A stretch of DNA of 64,000 nt, taken from contig JAFRBD010000091.1 of the NCBI GenBank assembly GCA_017405065.1, forward strand, positions 25,493 through 89,492, given 5' to 3'. Numbering within the stretch: position 1 is the stretch's first letter; every line of letters begins with the position of its first letter. This stretch comes from Ruminococcus sp. (GTDB taxonomy: Bacteria; Bacillota; Clostridia; Oscillospirales; Acutalibacteraceae). Under the pieces are notes generated by a model. The model was given only the letters and a program-made list of their open reading frames with translations. It was not told the origin of the DNA and did not search any database. Below are positions 25,495 to 34,584 of this stretch, piece by piece. The translations under genes and the position numbers were made by a program.

Positions 25495-26719
25495 CTACGG
25501 TCACGGTTCTCGTCACCCTTGTCTTTAAATGAAAATCATCGGTGACGGTATAGCTCAGATAATAGACGCCGGGCTTATCGGACAGCACCTCGCCGGCAAT
25601 CTTGACGCGGTTCGTGATATCGTTGCCGCAGATATCGGCAGCGGTCACGCCCGCCTTGGGATCAAACGACTTGCCCTTTTTCAGCTCGAGATCCTCAACG
25701 CCGGTAAGGGTCGGCATCTTTCCCAGATACGGATTCCCCTCGGTGTCGTCGGTGGGATCCCACTTCGCGTCGGCGGGGATCTTCACGGAAGCAGGCTTGC
25801 CGAGCGGATCGGATCTTTTGTCCGCATCGATGACGTGGACAGGGGTATCGAGATCGCAGTTCTTCATGATCCAATAGACGTCCGATACCATCATGCGCAC
25901 ACAGCCCTGTGAGGCGGGTTCGCCGAGCTTGTTGAATTCCGCCGCCTCGAGCGAGTCGTGGGTCGCGGTCGCATACGGCGTACTGTGAAACAGATAGGGT
26001 CCCGAGAAACCGGACACAAACATTCCGTAGACGTCGCCGTACAGCGGATGCCACGGCTCCTGAAAATAGATGGAGAAGTCGCCCGTGACGGTGATATCGC
26101 TGCCGCCGGTACCGCAGGAGCAGACCATCGCCCTGACAGGCACGGTATACTCGCCGTTGTCGTCCTTGGTGTAAACGGTAACGGTATTGGTGCGGCGGTT
26201 GACGGTGATGCTGTAGATATCCCGGTTGCCGGCGGCGACGTTTTTCGCCTGCACATCCTCGTTCGCTTTGATCGCGGTCGTCACCTCGTCGGGGCGCTCC
26301 GGCTCGGGGTTCTGTGACACATTGAACGTACACTCCGCCGAGAAATTCCGCGACTTTGCCGTCACGACAGCCGTACCGGCAGAGAGCGCGTCGGTATGAC
26401 CGGCAGCGTCCACGCGGACGACGGCAGGATCGGAGGACTCGAACTCGACCTCCTCCATTTTGATGGAAGAAGGCATCGTGAGCATGTAGATATCTCCGGT
26501 CAAGACCTCGATCACCGAAGGCTCTCCCGCCTGCATCTGAAGACTGACGGCGCCGTTATCCGCGTGCTTGTTTTTCAGGTCGATAAAGCGCCAAACCATC
26601 AGCGCTACAGCCGCGACAAGCACAACGGATATCGCGATGATCGCTATTACTCTTTTTGTGTTTCCTTTTCGATCGTAACGGTATTTGCTACCGTATCTCA
26701 TTACTTTCATCGGTTTCAT
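25487..26719 (-). CDS. L,D-transpeptidase (YkuD) with Ig-like domains
   Basis: Forms 3-3 peptidoglycan cross-links or attaches proteins to the wall, outside the cell. One N-terminal membrane anchor (VIAIIAISVVLVAAVALMVW, 24-43) is followed by a BIG2-like domain (about 55-135). The YkuD domain (about 165-305) has the signature H...LGEPASQGCVRM with Cys273, and a C-terminal Ig-like domain (about 335-410) follows. I start at the ATG at 26719 because the promoter's -10 ends 8 bases upstream, which makes longer versions untranscribed from it. No Shine-Dalgarno site is present, so the mRNA may be leaderless. It is divergent from the methyltransferase gene. Confidence 0.85.
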   Translation of the reverse strand: MKPMKVMRYGSKYRYDRKGNTKRVIAIIAISVVLVAAVALMVWRFIDLKNKHADNGAVSLQMQAGEPSVIEVLTGDIYMLTMPSSIKMEEVEFESSDPAVVRVDAAGHTDALSAGTAVVTAKSRNFSAECTFNVSQNPEPERPDEVTTAIKANEDVQAKNVAAGNRDIYSITVNRRTNTVTVYTKDDNGEYTVPVRAMVCSCGTGGSDITVTGDFSIYFQEPWHPLYGDVYGMFVSGFSGPYLFHSTPYATATHDSLEAAEFNKLGEPASQGCVRMMVSDVYWIMKNCDLDTPVHVIDADKRSDPLGKPASVKIPADAKWDPTDDTEGNPYLGKMPTLTGVEDLELKKGKSFDPKAGVTAADICGNDITNRVKIAGEVLSDKPGVYYLSYTVTDDFHLKTRVTRTVTVVG

Positions 26720-26726
26720 ACTCATG

Positions 26727-26755
26727 ATTATACACGATTTTTCAGTATTTATCAA
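26727..26755 (-). promoter_or_regulatory. Promoter of the L,D-transpeptidase gene
   Basis: On the minus strand, TTGATA, a 17-base spacer and TATAAT. The -10 ends 8 bases before the chosen ATG, so transcription should start at or next to the start codon. Confidence 0.75.
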
Positions 26756-26794
26756 GTTACAGTTTTTTACGTCTGTATTCACCTGCGGAAATGA

Positions 26795-26823
26795 TTGCAA
26801 AATCCACCGCGCCATGTTAGAAT
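26795..26823 (+). promoter_or_regulatory. Promoter of the RNA methyltransferase gene
   Basis: TTGCAA, a 17-base spacer and TAGAAT. The -10 ends 6 bases before the ATG, with no Shine-Dalgarno site between, again predicting a leaderless transcript. Confidence 0.7.
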
Positions 26824-26829
26824 AGACCC

Positions 26830-28038
26830 ATGAATGATTTTTGTATTTACGCGAAAAAATGCAGCTCCTGCCACTTATGCAACTTAAGCTATGAGGAACA
26901 GCTGCGCTATAAAGAAAATATCTGCCGCAAAACCGTCGGCAAGCTCTGCCGCGTCGAGCCGATCACCGCATCCCCGAAAACGGAGGGCTACCGCAACAAG
27001 GCGCAGTTCGTCTACAAGCGCGACGGCAAGCGCATCGTCAGCGGACTGTACAAGTCGGCGACCCGCAGCGTGATGGCTGCCGAAAGCTGCAGCGTCTGCT
27101 CCGAGAACGCGAACGAGATCACCGCGGCTTTGGCAAAGCTGTTCCAAAGCTTCAAAGTCATGCCCTACGATCCGTATACGGGCAAAGGCTGGCTAAAAAG
27201 CGTCGTGATCCGCGAGGCAGTCGCGACAGGCGAAGTGATGGCGGTCATCAACGGCGCGGACAGCATCTTCCCTGCAAAGCGCACTTTTGCCGCCGCATTG
27301 CAGAAGGCTTGTGCTCAGCTCACCACCGCCGTGTGTACCGTCAACCGTGACAAAACCAAGCTGTTTACCGGCAAGCAGAGCGATATTCTCTTCGGCGGGG
27401 GCAGGATCACCGACGTTTTGTGCGGCGAAAGATTCATCCTCTCTCCCTCCTCGTTTTATCAGATCAACCACGACCAGACGGAACAGCTTTATACCAAAGC
27501 TATCGAACTGGCTCAGCTCAGCGGAAGGGAGACCGTCCTCGACGCCTACTGCGGCGTCGGCGCCATCGGCATCGTCGCCTCCCGCCGCGCAAAAACCGTC
27601 TGCGCGGTGGAGCTTAATCCCGCCGCCATCGCCGACGCCAAGCGCAACGCGAAGCAAAACGGGATCGAGAACATCCGCTTCACCGCCGCCGACAGCAAAG
27701 AATACGCCAAAAAACTGGCGGAAAACAACGTGCACATCGACGCCGCTTTCATCGACCCTCCGCGCGCGGGCTGCTCCGCTTCCTTCCTCAACTCGCTCGC
27801 AAAGCTCTCCCCCGACCGCATCGTCTACATCTCCTGCAATCCCGAAACGCAGGCGCGGGATATCCGGATACTTGGCAGGCTCGGCTATCAGGCGCAGGTA
27901 TGTTATCCGTTCGATATGTTCCCGCACACGAATCATACAGAGACGGTTGTTCTTTTAAGTCGGAAAAATATCGACGATCATCTTGAGTTTACTTGGACGG
28001 ATAGAGAATTCGGAACAAAGAAAGGTACATTATCATGA
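26830..28038 (+). CDS. rlmD: 23S rRNA (uracil-5-)-methyltransferase, RlmD/RumA family
   Basis: A SAM-dependent uracil-C5 methyltransferase of 402 residues without a TRAM domain. The N-terminal Cys cluster (C5, C11, C14, C17) fits an iron-sulfur site. The SAM motif is DAYCGVGAIGI; the catalytic region has DPPRAGC and ISCNPETQARD. Family members modify 23S rRNA or tRNA; the exact target is not certain. The end of the protein (after SRKN) is AT-richer than the rest and runs by a 4-base overlap into the next small gene. Confidence 0.9.
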   Translation: MNDFCIYAKKCSSCHLCNLSYEEQLRYKENICRKTVGKLCRVEPITASPKTEGYRNKAQFVYKRDGKRIVSGLYKSATRSVMAAESCSVCSENANEITAALAKLFQSFKVMPYDPYTGKGWLKSVVIREAVATGEVMAVINGADSIFPAKRTFAAALQKACAQLTTAVCTVNRDKTKLFTGKQSDILFGGGRITDVLCGERFILSPSSFYQINHDQTEQLYTKAIELAQLSGRETVLDAYCGVGAIGIVASRRAKTVCAVELNPAAIADAKRNAKQNGIENIRFTAADSKEYAKKLAENNVHIDAAFIDPPRAGCSASFLNSLAKLSPDRIVYISCNPETQARDIRILGRLGYQAQVCYPFDMFPHTNHTETVVLLSRKNIDDHLEFTWTDREFGTKKGTLS

Positions 28039-28340
28039 ATTACGAAACATTGTTTGATCTATTTGATAGAAAGTGCAGAAACATTGACGAGACTTCTTTC
28101 TATTTCAAAACGGATCCGAACGAAGTGGAACATTATATTGGATATTTGCCGCAATATGAAATGCCATACTGGGTAGGTTACTGTGACATTGAAAACGGTT
28201 GGGAATGTAAAACCGCAAAAGAACTCTTTGAAGCTCCGATATTTGACGGCAAGTCCATAAAGGACCGATGGGATGAGATTATATTGTTACAAATAGGCGG
28301 AATCAGCTTTGATGAATGGAAAATAGATTATTGTCTGTAA
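28035..28340 (+). CDS. Small acidic hypothetical protein
   Basis: A protein of 101 residues, acidic, with no signal or membrane segment, and several Trp and Tyr residues (YEMPYWVGYCDIENGWECK). I do not recognise the family. The start ATGA overlaps the methyltransferase stop, so translation is probably coupled. Its base composition is clearly more AT-rich than the neighbours, suggesting later acquisition. A hairpin of the following repeat element may end transcription. Confidence 0.65.
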   Translation: MNYETLFDLFDRKCRNIDETSFYFKTDPNEVEHYIGYLPQYEMPYWVGYCDIENGWECKTAKELFEAPIFDGKSIKDRWDEIILLQIGGISFDEWKIDYCL

Positions 28341-28414
28341 AGAATTGATTTCTTACCGAATGAAACGCACGTTGAAACGATTTGTCTTTTGATGAAAACC
28401 GGATAATAATGTGT

Positions 28415-28694
28415 AAAAAAAGGGGCTGTCGCATTAAGAAAAGCGATAGCCCTTAAGTTGTGTCATCCTGAGCAAAGTGAAGGATCTTATAGTGCAATTT
28501 ATCCAAATATATGACACCTGTTATGTGTCATATAACGGAAAAGTCAGCGCTTTAAGATTCTTCGGATGAATCCTCAGGATGACATTTTTTACGTTCGTGT
28601 TTTGACTTTCATCGTATTTTTTAATAAAACGCACTATGATTCTTCGGCAGAGCCTCAGAATGATCTTTTTTTATTTTGCGACAGCTCCTTTTTT
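28415..28694. repeat. MITE-like element with terminal inverted repeats (family E)
   Basis: The ends are AAAAAAAGGGGCTGTCGCA and TGCGACAGCTCCTTTTTT, inverted copies bounding 280 bases. Inside are GTCATCCTGAGC...CTCAGGATGAC, a hairpin TATGACAC-CTGTTA-TGTGTCATA (28508-28531) and a second CATCCTGAG-like half. There is no ORF. It fills 28341-28713 and its ends can act as terminators for both convergent genes. Confidence 0.8.
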
Positions 28695-28713
28695 ATTCTA
28701 TAACAGAAAATTA

Positions 28714-30927
28714 TCAGTACGATCCGCCTATCGCGACATTCGTCTGCAGTTTACTCAGGTACCGCTGGATATTGCTGACGTCGATGACAGTCAGCGCGCC
28801 GTCCTCATCCACGTCGCCGTGCATCAGCGTAACGTCGGGATATGTTACGGCGATGTAGGCGATACGGCGCCGGATCAATGTCACGTCGATCGACTCGACC
28901 GCGCCGTTGCCGTCCGCGTCGCCGCGGATCAGCACGGGAGCCGCCGGCGTGCTTTCCAGATGTTTCACGCCGCCGCTGCCCTTGACCGTGACGACATACT
29001 TCTTGGTGACGCCGTTGTTCGACTTGACCGTTATTGTCGCTCTGCCTTCCCCTACGCCGTATACCATACCGCTCGCATCAACCGCGGCTACATCCTCGTT
29101 GCTGCTGGTGAAGGTAAACGAAGCGAGCGCATTGGTGGGACGCACGTCGGGAACGATATGGAATATCGCGCCTACGCCCATCTCTGCGCCGACCTTTCCC
29201 TTTGTATCCCATGGGATATAGTAATCTGTCAGCGACGCGCCGGAGGAATAATGAGAGTCCGCGGAATTACGTCCGAAGGAATCGTTCTCTTTGCAGCCTA
29301 CGGTCGTATTGCTGCCGATCACGGAATTCCCCGGGCTGGAAGAAGTGATCCAAATACCGGACTTGGAGCAATTGCGGATACGGTTCCATTTGAGACTGTC
29401 CGACCTGGAATCGGCAAGGAACAATCCGGTATTCACGGTGTTCAGGATATCGTTGTCCTCGATCTTATCGAGGGACATGTCGTAGATGCCGATGCCGTAT
29501 TTTCCGCTTTTTTCGATCCGGTTGAAACAGACCTTATTGACCTTGCCGCCTCCGCCGCCGTCAAGATGGATACCGTTGGTCTCGGCATTCCTGATATAGT
29601 TATAGCTGACGGCGCTCGCGCTCACGTTATCGCGGAACTTGATACCGTGATACTCTTCACCGCCAACAACAGTGTTTTTGGAGCAGATGATCTCGTTGTC
29701 CGCTACGCTGACATTGCGCGCGTCCTCCACGCGGACGCCGTTGCCGCGGACGTCGATATAATTGTCATGGATACTCGCGCCGTCGATATAGTAATCGCCC
29801 GCGGGCAGACCGCCGCTTTCATCGCCGCTGTCGACGGGTGATCTCTCGTCGAGCTTCTCGCCCAGCACCGCGATGCCCTGACTGGAATACCACGAGTAAG
29901 CATCTGCTGTCGAACCGATGTTTTTCAGGATATTATAATAGATCTTGATATTGGATTTCGGCGGCGTCTGATAAGAATCGGACGCATGGCTCTGGGTGCC
30001 GCCCTTCTGCGCGAGCTTGCCCGACAGATAGGTACAGCCGCCCGGCTCGGAGTAAACCGTAATGCCGCGCGGTGCGTTCTCAATAACATTGCGGCTGATA
30101 TCCACGTTCGTCCAGTTCATGCCCTGCACCGCGATACTGCTCATATCCTTGAAAGTATTATTGCGGATCGTGATATAGTTGTGCGGACGGTTATGCACCG
30201 CCGTATGCGAGCCGACCGCGCGGGGCATATTCTCGAAGTAACAGTTTTCGATCAGCACGTTTGTGACCGGCAGATCCTCGCACCGTCCGTTGGTGATATG
30301 GAAGGGATGGAGCACGTCGATCTGGATCGCCTCATAACCGTAGTTGCCGGGGGTCAGGCGCTGATCGCTGAAGGTACAGCCGCGGACGGTCAAGCCGTCA
30401 ACGCCCGCGAACTCGGTCATATGTCCTTCTTTCTCGTTCTTCACGGTGACGTCCTCCATCGTGAAGTTCTTGGTATGAAAGGCTTTGATGATCGTATTCT
30501 CACCGAAATTGCCGTCGAACGTACCGCCGATCACGCGGATATTCTCATAAACGTAGCCGGTGACGCCGCTGTTCACGCCGTCCTCACTGCCGACGCGCAG
30601 CATATTGCCCGCGCCAGCGCCCGAACGCTTCAGCGTCACATTTGTCAGAAAGAGCGTCGTGTTGCTGTACACGCGCAGGACAGAATCCAGATTGTAACTG
30701 CCCTCGGCTGCCGTGACCGTGTAAGGATGATCCGCGGTCGCGTATTCGTGCGCCTCGTCCAGCGCGCGCTGTACCGCCCGACGAAAGCCGTAGCTGCCGA
30801 TCTCATCCTGACCGACATAGAGATATGTCCCTTCTTCGGATTCGGCATACGCACAGAACGCCGTCATCCCGACAAGCATAGATAGGATCAGAACCATACT
30901 GACAATGAGTTTATAGAAAGATTTCAT
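28714..30927 (-). CDS. Secreted beta-helix protein with BIG2-like and dockerin domains
   Basis: A protein of 737 residues. Signal peptide (1-29, cut after CAYA); right-handed parallel beta-helix of the pectate-lyase-like type (about 35-560) with repeated units such as VLIENCYF, YITIRNNTF and VDISRNVI; an Ig/BIG2-like domain (about 575-655, SGMVYGVGEGRATITVKS); then a dockerin (about 670-730) with two calcium loops, DADGNGAVESID and DVDEDGALTVID. The likely role is polysaccharide binding or cleavage, with the dockerin docking to an unknown cohesin. Catalytic residues cannot be assigned. It is transcribed from the TTGACA promoter at 30956-30984. Confidence 0.85.
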   Translation of the reverse strand: MKSFYKLIVSMVLILSMLVGMTAFCAYAESEEGTYLYVGQDEIGSYGFRRAVQRALDEAHEYATADHPYTVTAAEGSYNLDSVLRVYSNTTLFLTNVTLKRSGAGAGNMLRVGSEDGVNSGVTGYVYENIRVIGGTFDGNFGENTIIKAFHTKNFTMEDVTVKNEKEGHMTEFAGVDGLTVRGCTFSDQRLTPGNYGYEAIQIDVLHPFHITNGRCEDLPVTNVLIENCYFENMPRAVGSHTAVHNRPHNYITIRNNTFKDMSSIAVQGMNWTNVDISRNVIENAPRGITVYSEPGGCTYLSGKLAQKGGTQSHASDSYQTPPKSNIKIYYNILKNIGSTADAYSWYSSQGIAVLGEKLDERSPVDSGDESGGLPAGDYYIDGASIHDNYIDVRGNGVRVEDARNVSVADNEIICSKNTVVGGEEYHGIKFRDNVSASAVSYNYIRNAETNGIHLDGGGGGKVNKVCFNRIEKSGKYGIGIYDMSLDKIEDNDILNTVNTGLFLADSRSDSLKWNRIRNCSKSGIWITSSSPGNSVIGSNTTVGCKENDSFGRNSADSHYSSGASLTDYYIPWDTKGKVGAEMGVGAIFHIVPDVRPTNALASFTFTSSNEDVAAVDASGMVYGVGEGRATITVKSNNGVTKKYVVTVKGSGGVKHLESTPAAPVLIRGDADGNGAVESIDVTLIRRRIAYIAVTYPDVTLMHGDVDEDGALTVIDVSNIQRYLSKLQTNVAIGGSY

Positions 30928-30955
30928 CGAACCACCTCTTTCTGTATTACTTTAT

Positions 30956-30984
30956 ACTTTACGCCGATACTTTCCCGCTGTCAA
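30956..30984 (-). promoter_or_regulatory. Promoter of the beta-helix dockerin gene
   Basis: On the minus strand, TTGACA, a 17-base spacer and TAAAGT, about 28 bases before the start codon. Confidence 0.7.
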
Positions 30985-31034
30985 GGCGGCAAAGCGGACA
31001 AATCGCAAGAATCTTTACATTTTTAAAAAAGTGA

Positions 31035-31063
31035 TTGTCAAAGCGTCTTTTCTGTGGTAAACT
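31035..31063 (+). promoter_or_regulatory. Promoter of the NlpC/P60-like Fn3 protein gene
   Basis: TTGTCA, a 17-base spacer and TAAACT. It supports the start at 31114 over an in-frame ATG at 31054 that overlaps the promoter. Confidence 0.7.
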
Positions 31064-31113
31064 TTCTGTGTATGTTTTACTTTCAGAAACCAAAAAGAGG
31101 AAGTGCAAATAAT

Positions 31114-33687
31114 ATGAGAATCGGCAAAAAGTGCGTATCTGTCCTGCTGGCAGTACTCACCGTCCTGACCGTGATGCTCGCCGGCGCTGTTCCCGGCACG
31201 GTCAAAACGGAGGCGGCGGGCTGGAACGGCTGGAACTACGGCGGCGGTACGCTGTACGGATACCAGACCATTCTGGATGCTTACGGCATCGACTACGACG
31301 TCTATATGAAGTGGCTGGACGACCACGACAAGGACAGCCCCAACCCCGATTATTACTTAGGCACCCCGTACGTCGGTCAGGATCACCGCAACCCTCACGG
31401 CGACTGTCAGGGCGCTTACGGCGCGTACGACGTTCCCGGGCGCGAGGGTCTGAACTGCACCGGCTTCGTCTGGCATGTGCTGTACAAGGCGGCTGTCCAC
31501 TCCGGCGCATCGCGTTCACAGATCAACCGTCTGGGCGTCATGGGCGGCGTTCTCTCGTCTTGGAGCACCTACGGCGTGTACCGTATCTGGTTCAACTCGC
31601 TCGAGGACGCGTATGATTCCGGCGTCATGGAAAAGGGCGACGTCATGTGGATCTACGGCTCCAAGGACAACCACAACGCCATCTTCTACGGCGACGATCC
31701 CCACGACTGGATGTACTGGGACAGCGCGGGTGAACGCAACCGCTACTGTGAGATCCACGCCATCGGCGCGTGCAGGGGGCTGTGGGTCTGCAAGGTCACC
31801 CGTCCGCATAAGATCGAGCTGAAGATCGACACCGCTTCCGGCGGCAGAGGCACCAAGTTCGGCACCAAATATATGGTCTTTGACAGCAAGGCAAAAGCGC
31901 AGGCATGCATCAACGCTTCCGACGACGATCCCGCGTGGGAGGAGCGCGAGGGCACCATCGTGCTCGACAGCGACGGTCACGGCTGCTTCCGCACGCAGAA
32001 GGCTCCTACCGCAAAAGAGCTTTGGTCGGGCGATAAACCCGTCACCAATCACAGCTATTTCAAGTCCGGTGCGCAAAGAGTCAGCTGCTCCAAAACGTAT
32101 TACGCAGTTCAGTGGAGCCACTCGCCGGGTATTTCGGAGGATCACGCCATCCATGAGTTCAAGGATTCGGGTCAGCGCACCCCCTCGGGCTACCGCGTGT
32201 TCCGTTTCATCGCGCCAATCCGCGTCGACGATCCCGCCTTCTCCGAGATCAAAAGCGTCTCGGACGGCATCCGCATGAAGTGGCAGGCTGTCAAGGGCGC
32301 CGGCAAATACCGCATCTATTACAAAAACAGTCAGGGCAGCTGGACGAGGATGGCGGAAACCTCCTCCACCTCCTACCTCGATACGGACGTACGACGCGGC
32401 AAATCCTACACCTACACCATCCGCTGCGTCGACAAATACGGCAACTTTATCAGCGATTACAACACCAAGGGCTGGAAGGGAACCTATCAATACCTCGACA
32501 CTCCCGGGATCACCGATCTCACGGACACTCCCGAGGGCGTGAAGATCAGCTGGAACGCGGTGGAAAATACCATCAACAACGATCCGATACAGTACCGCGT
32601 CTATTACAAAAACAGTAAGGGCGGCTGGACGAGGATCGCACAGACCGATAAGACCTCCTGCACAGACGCTGCCGTCGGCGAAGGCAAGCAGTATACCTAT
32701 ACCGTCCGCTGTGTCGACAAGGACGGCGACTTTATCAGCAAATACAACACCGACGGCTGGCAGCACACCTTTAACGGCACAGACGCCCCGCAGATCACCG
32801 AAACGATCAGCGAGCCCGACGGCGTGCGCATCCGCTGGAACGCGGTCGAGGGCGTCGCCAAGTACCGCGTCTATTACAAGAACAAGGCGGGCGAATGGAA
32901 GAAAATGAGCGACGTCGCGGGTACGGAATATTTCGACGACGATGTTTCTCCCGGCACGACCTACACCTACTCCGTACGCTGTATCAACAGTCAGGGCTAT
33001 ACCGTCAGCGGTATGAACAAGACCGGATGGAAATGTCAGTATATCGGCGTGGATACCCCGCAGATCACCTCGATCCAAAGCGATCCCGACGGCGTCCGCA
33101 TGAGATGGGATCCCGTTGAAGGTGCGGTGAAGTACCGCGTCTACTACAAAAACAGCAAGGGCAGCTGGGTGAAAGTGGCAGAGACCGCCGGTACTGAATA
33201 TCTCGACGAAGAGATCAAGCTCAACCAAAGCTATTACTATACCGTCCGCTGTGTCAACAACCGCGGCAAGTTTATGAGCGACTACAACAAGACCGGATGG
33301 AAGGGCGGCTTTGAGGGGATTCCCGCGCCGCAGATCACCGAAGCGTACAGCGACGCCGAGGGCGTGCATCTCAAATGGAATGTCGCAGAGGGCGCGTCGA
33401 AGTACCGCGTCTACTACAAGAGCAAAACAGGCGAATGGAAGAGCATGGGCGATACTGCCGATACCGAATTCCTCGACGACGACGTTGCCGAGGGCACGGA
33501 GTATACCTACTCGATCCGCTGCATCAATCATTCGGGGCGCTTCTCGAGCCCCTACGCGCAGGAATTCAAATACACCTACGCGCCTGTCAACAAAGCAATC
33601 GCGGATACCGGCGAAAGTATTGAAATAAACGAAGGCGACAGCACAGGATCCGCCGTTTTAAACGAATATCCCGAGGTTTGGGAATAA
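31114..33687 (+). CDS. Secreted NlpC/P60-like protein with five Fn3 repeats
   Basis: A protein of 857 residues. Signal peptide (1 to about 35). A papain-like NlpC/P60-type domain (about 36-270) has a candidate nucleophile Cys115 in GLNCTGFVW and His187 in DNHNAIFYG. A middle region of about 100 residues is unassigned. Five fibronectin type III-like repeats of about 90 residues (about 375-830) each contain KYRVYYKN-like and YTYTVRCV-like strands. The last 27 residues are acidic. It has no dockerin and no sortase motif. It is probably a cell-wall hydrolase or surface enzyme; activity is inferred. A terminator follows. Confidence 0.75.
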   Translation: MRIGKKCVSVLLAVLTVLTVMLAGAVPGTVKTEAAGWNGWNYGGGTLYGYQTILDAYGIDYDVYMKWLDDHDKDSPNPDYYLGTPYVGQDHRNPHGDCQGAYGAYDVPGREGLNCTGFVWHVLYKAAVHSGASRSQINRLGVMGGVLSSWSTYGVYRIWFNSLEDAYDSGVMEKGDVMWIYGSKDNHNAIFYGDDPHDWMYWDSAGERNRYCEIHAIGACRGLWVCKVTRPHKIELKIDTASGGRGTKFGTKYMVFDSKAKAQACINASDDDPAWEEREGTIVLDSDGHGCFRTQKAPTAKELWSGDKPVTNHSYFKSGAQRVSCSKTYYAVQWSHSPGISEDHAIHEFKDSGQRTPSGYRVFRFIAPIRVDDPAFSEIKSVSDGIRMKWQAVKGAGKYRIYYKNSQGSWTRMAETSSTSYLDTDVRRGKSYTYTIRCVDKYGNFISDYNTKGWKGTYQYLDTPGITDLTDTPEGVKISWNAVENTINNDPIQYRVYYKNSKGGWTRIAQTDKTSCTDAAVGEGKQYTYTVRCVDKDGDFISKYNTDGWQHTFNGTDAPQITETISEPDGVRIRWNAVEGVAKYRVYYKNKAGEWKKMSDVAGTEYFDDDVSPGTTYTYSVRCINSQGYTVSGMNKTGWKCQYIGVDTPQITSIQSDPDGVRMRWDPVEGAVKYRVYYKNSKGSWVKVAETAGTEYLDEEIKLNQSYYYTVRCVNNRGKFMSDYNKTGWKGGFEGIPAPQITEAYSDAEGVHLKWNVAEGASKYRVYYKSKTGEWKSMGDTADTEFLDDDVAEGTEYTYSIRCINHSGRFSSPYAQEFKYTYAPVNKAIADTGESIEINEGDSTGSAVLNEYPEVWE

Positions 33688-33701
33688 GCATAAACAACAT
33701 C

Positions 33702-33738
33702 AGCAGGAGCTGCTTTTCACGGCAGCTCCTGCTTTTTT
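33702..33738 (+). terminator. Rho-independent terminator
   Basis: GCAGGAGCTGC-TTTTCAC-GGCAGCTCCTGC followed by TTTTTT, 14 bases after the Fn3 protein stop. Confidence 0.92.
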
Positions 33739-33816
33739 CTATCAGTATAATGTACCTCTCTCCCGGTTTCGCATAGACTGATAACAAGAGTCTACGCGAT
33801 AAGGATTTGATCATAT

Positions 33817-34584
33817 ATGAATCAAGATATCATCATTGGTTTGATGATCCCGTTTTGCGGTACCGCTGTCGGCGCCGCAGCGGTGTTTTTTATGAAAAAG
33901 GCGCTTGATCCGAGGGTATCGCGCGCACTGACGGGATTCGCGGCAGGGGTAATGACGGCGGCTTCCGTCTGGAGCCTGATCATCCCCGCGATCGAACAGT
34001 CAGAGCACTGGGGACGACTGTCCTTTCTGCCCGCGGTCATCGGCTTTTGGGCGGGAGTTCTCTTCCTGCTGCTGATCGACCGCATCGTCCCCCGCCTGAC
34101 CCGGACAGCAAACACAGCGAAACATTCCCGCACGGCGATGATGGTGCTGGCGGTCACGCTCCACAACATCCCCGAGGGCATGGCAGTCGGCGTGGCGTAC
34201 GCGGGCTTTCTGTCGGGAACGGGCAGCATGCCGCTGGCGGGAGCGCTGGCGCTGGCGACAGGTATCGCGATACAGAACATCCCCGAGGGCGCGATCATCT
34301 CCATGCCGCTGCACGCGCAGGGGCGAAGCAAAGGGAGCGCCTTTCTCGGCGGCGTACTGTCGGGCGCGGTAGAGCCTGTTTTCGGCGCATTGGCGCTGAT
34401 CCTTTCGGGGCTGGTGATCCCCGCGATGCCGTGCCTGCTGTCGTTCGCCGCGGGAGCGATGATCTGCGTCGTCGCCCGCGAGCTGATCCCGGAGATGACG
34501 CAGGAGGAACGCTCCTGTGTGGGCGTGGTGTTCTACGCCCTCGGCTTCACCGTCATGATGGCGATGGACGTCGCGCTTGGTTAA
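33817..34584 (+). CDS. ZIP-family divalent metal transporter
   Basis: A membrane protein of 255 residues with about eight helices. The metal-binding helices carry the ZIP signatures HNIPEGMAVG (near 114) and QNIPEGAIIS (near 152), plus the later E in ARELIPE. It is close to the ZupT/GufA branch, which imports zinc, iron or manganese; the metal is not known here. A single-gene unit; AAGGA lies rather far (about 12 bases) before the ATG. Confidence 0.9.
   Translation: MNQDIIIGLMIPFCGTAVGAAAVFFMKKALDPRVSRALTGFAAGVMTAASVWSLIIPAIEQSEHWGRLSFLPAVIGFWAGVLFLLLIDRIVPRLTRTANTAKHSRTAMMVLAVTLHNIPEGMAVGVAYAGFLSGTGSMPLAGALALATGIAIQNIPEGAIISMPLHAQGRSKGSAFLGGVLSGAVEPVFGALALILSGLVIPAMPCLLSFAAGAMICVVARELIPEMTQEERSCVGVVFYALGFTVMMAMDVALG

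Noticed and set aside
28636-29841. 401-codon plus-strand frame opposite the beta-helix gene
   Set aside because: It begins inside the MITE-like element and is antisense to a clear dockerin protein; no family match.
31516-33531. 671-codon minus-strand open frame opposite the Fn3 protein
   Set aside because: The sense frame has a signal peptide, Fn3 repeats, promoter and terminator; the antisense product is a repetitive artefact of the Fn3 repeats and GC-rich codons.
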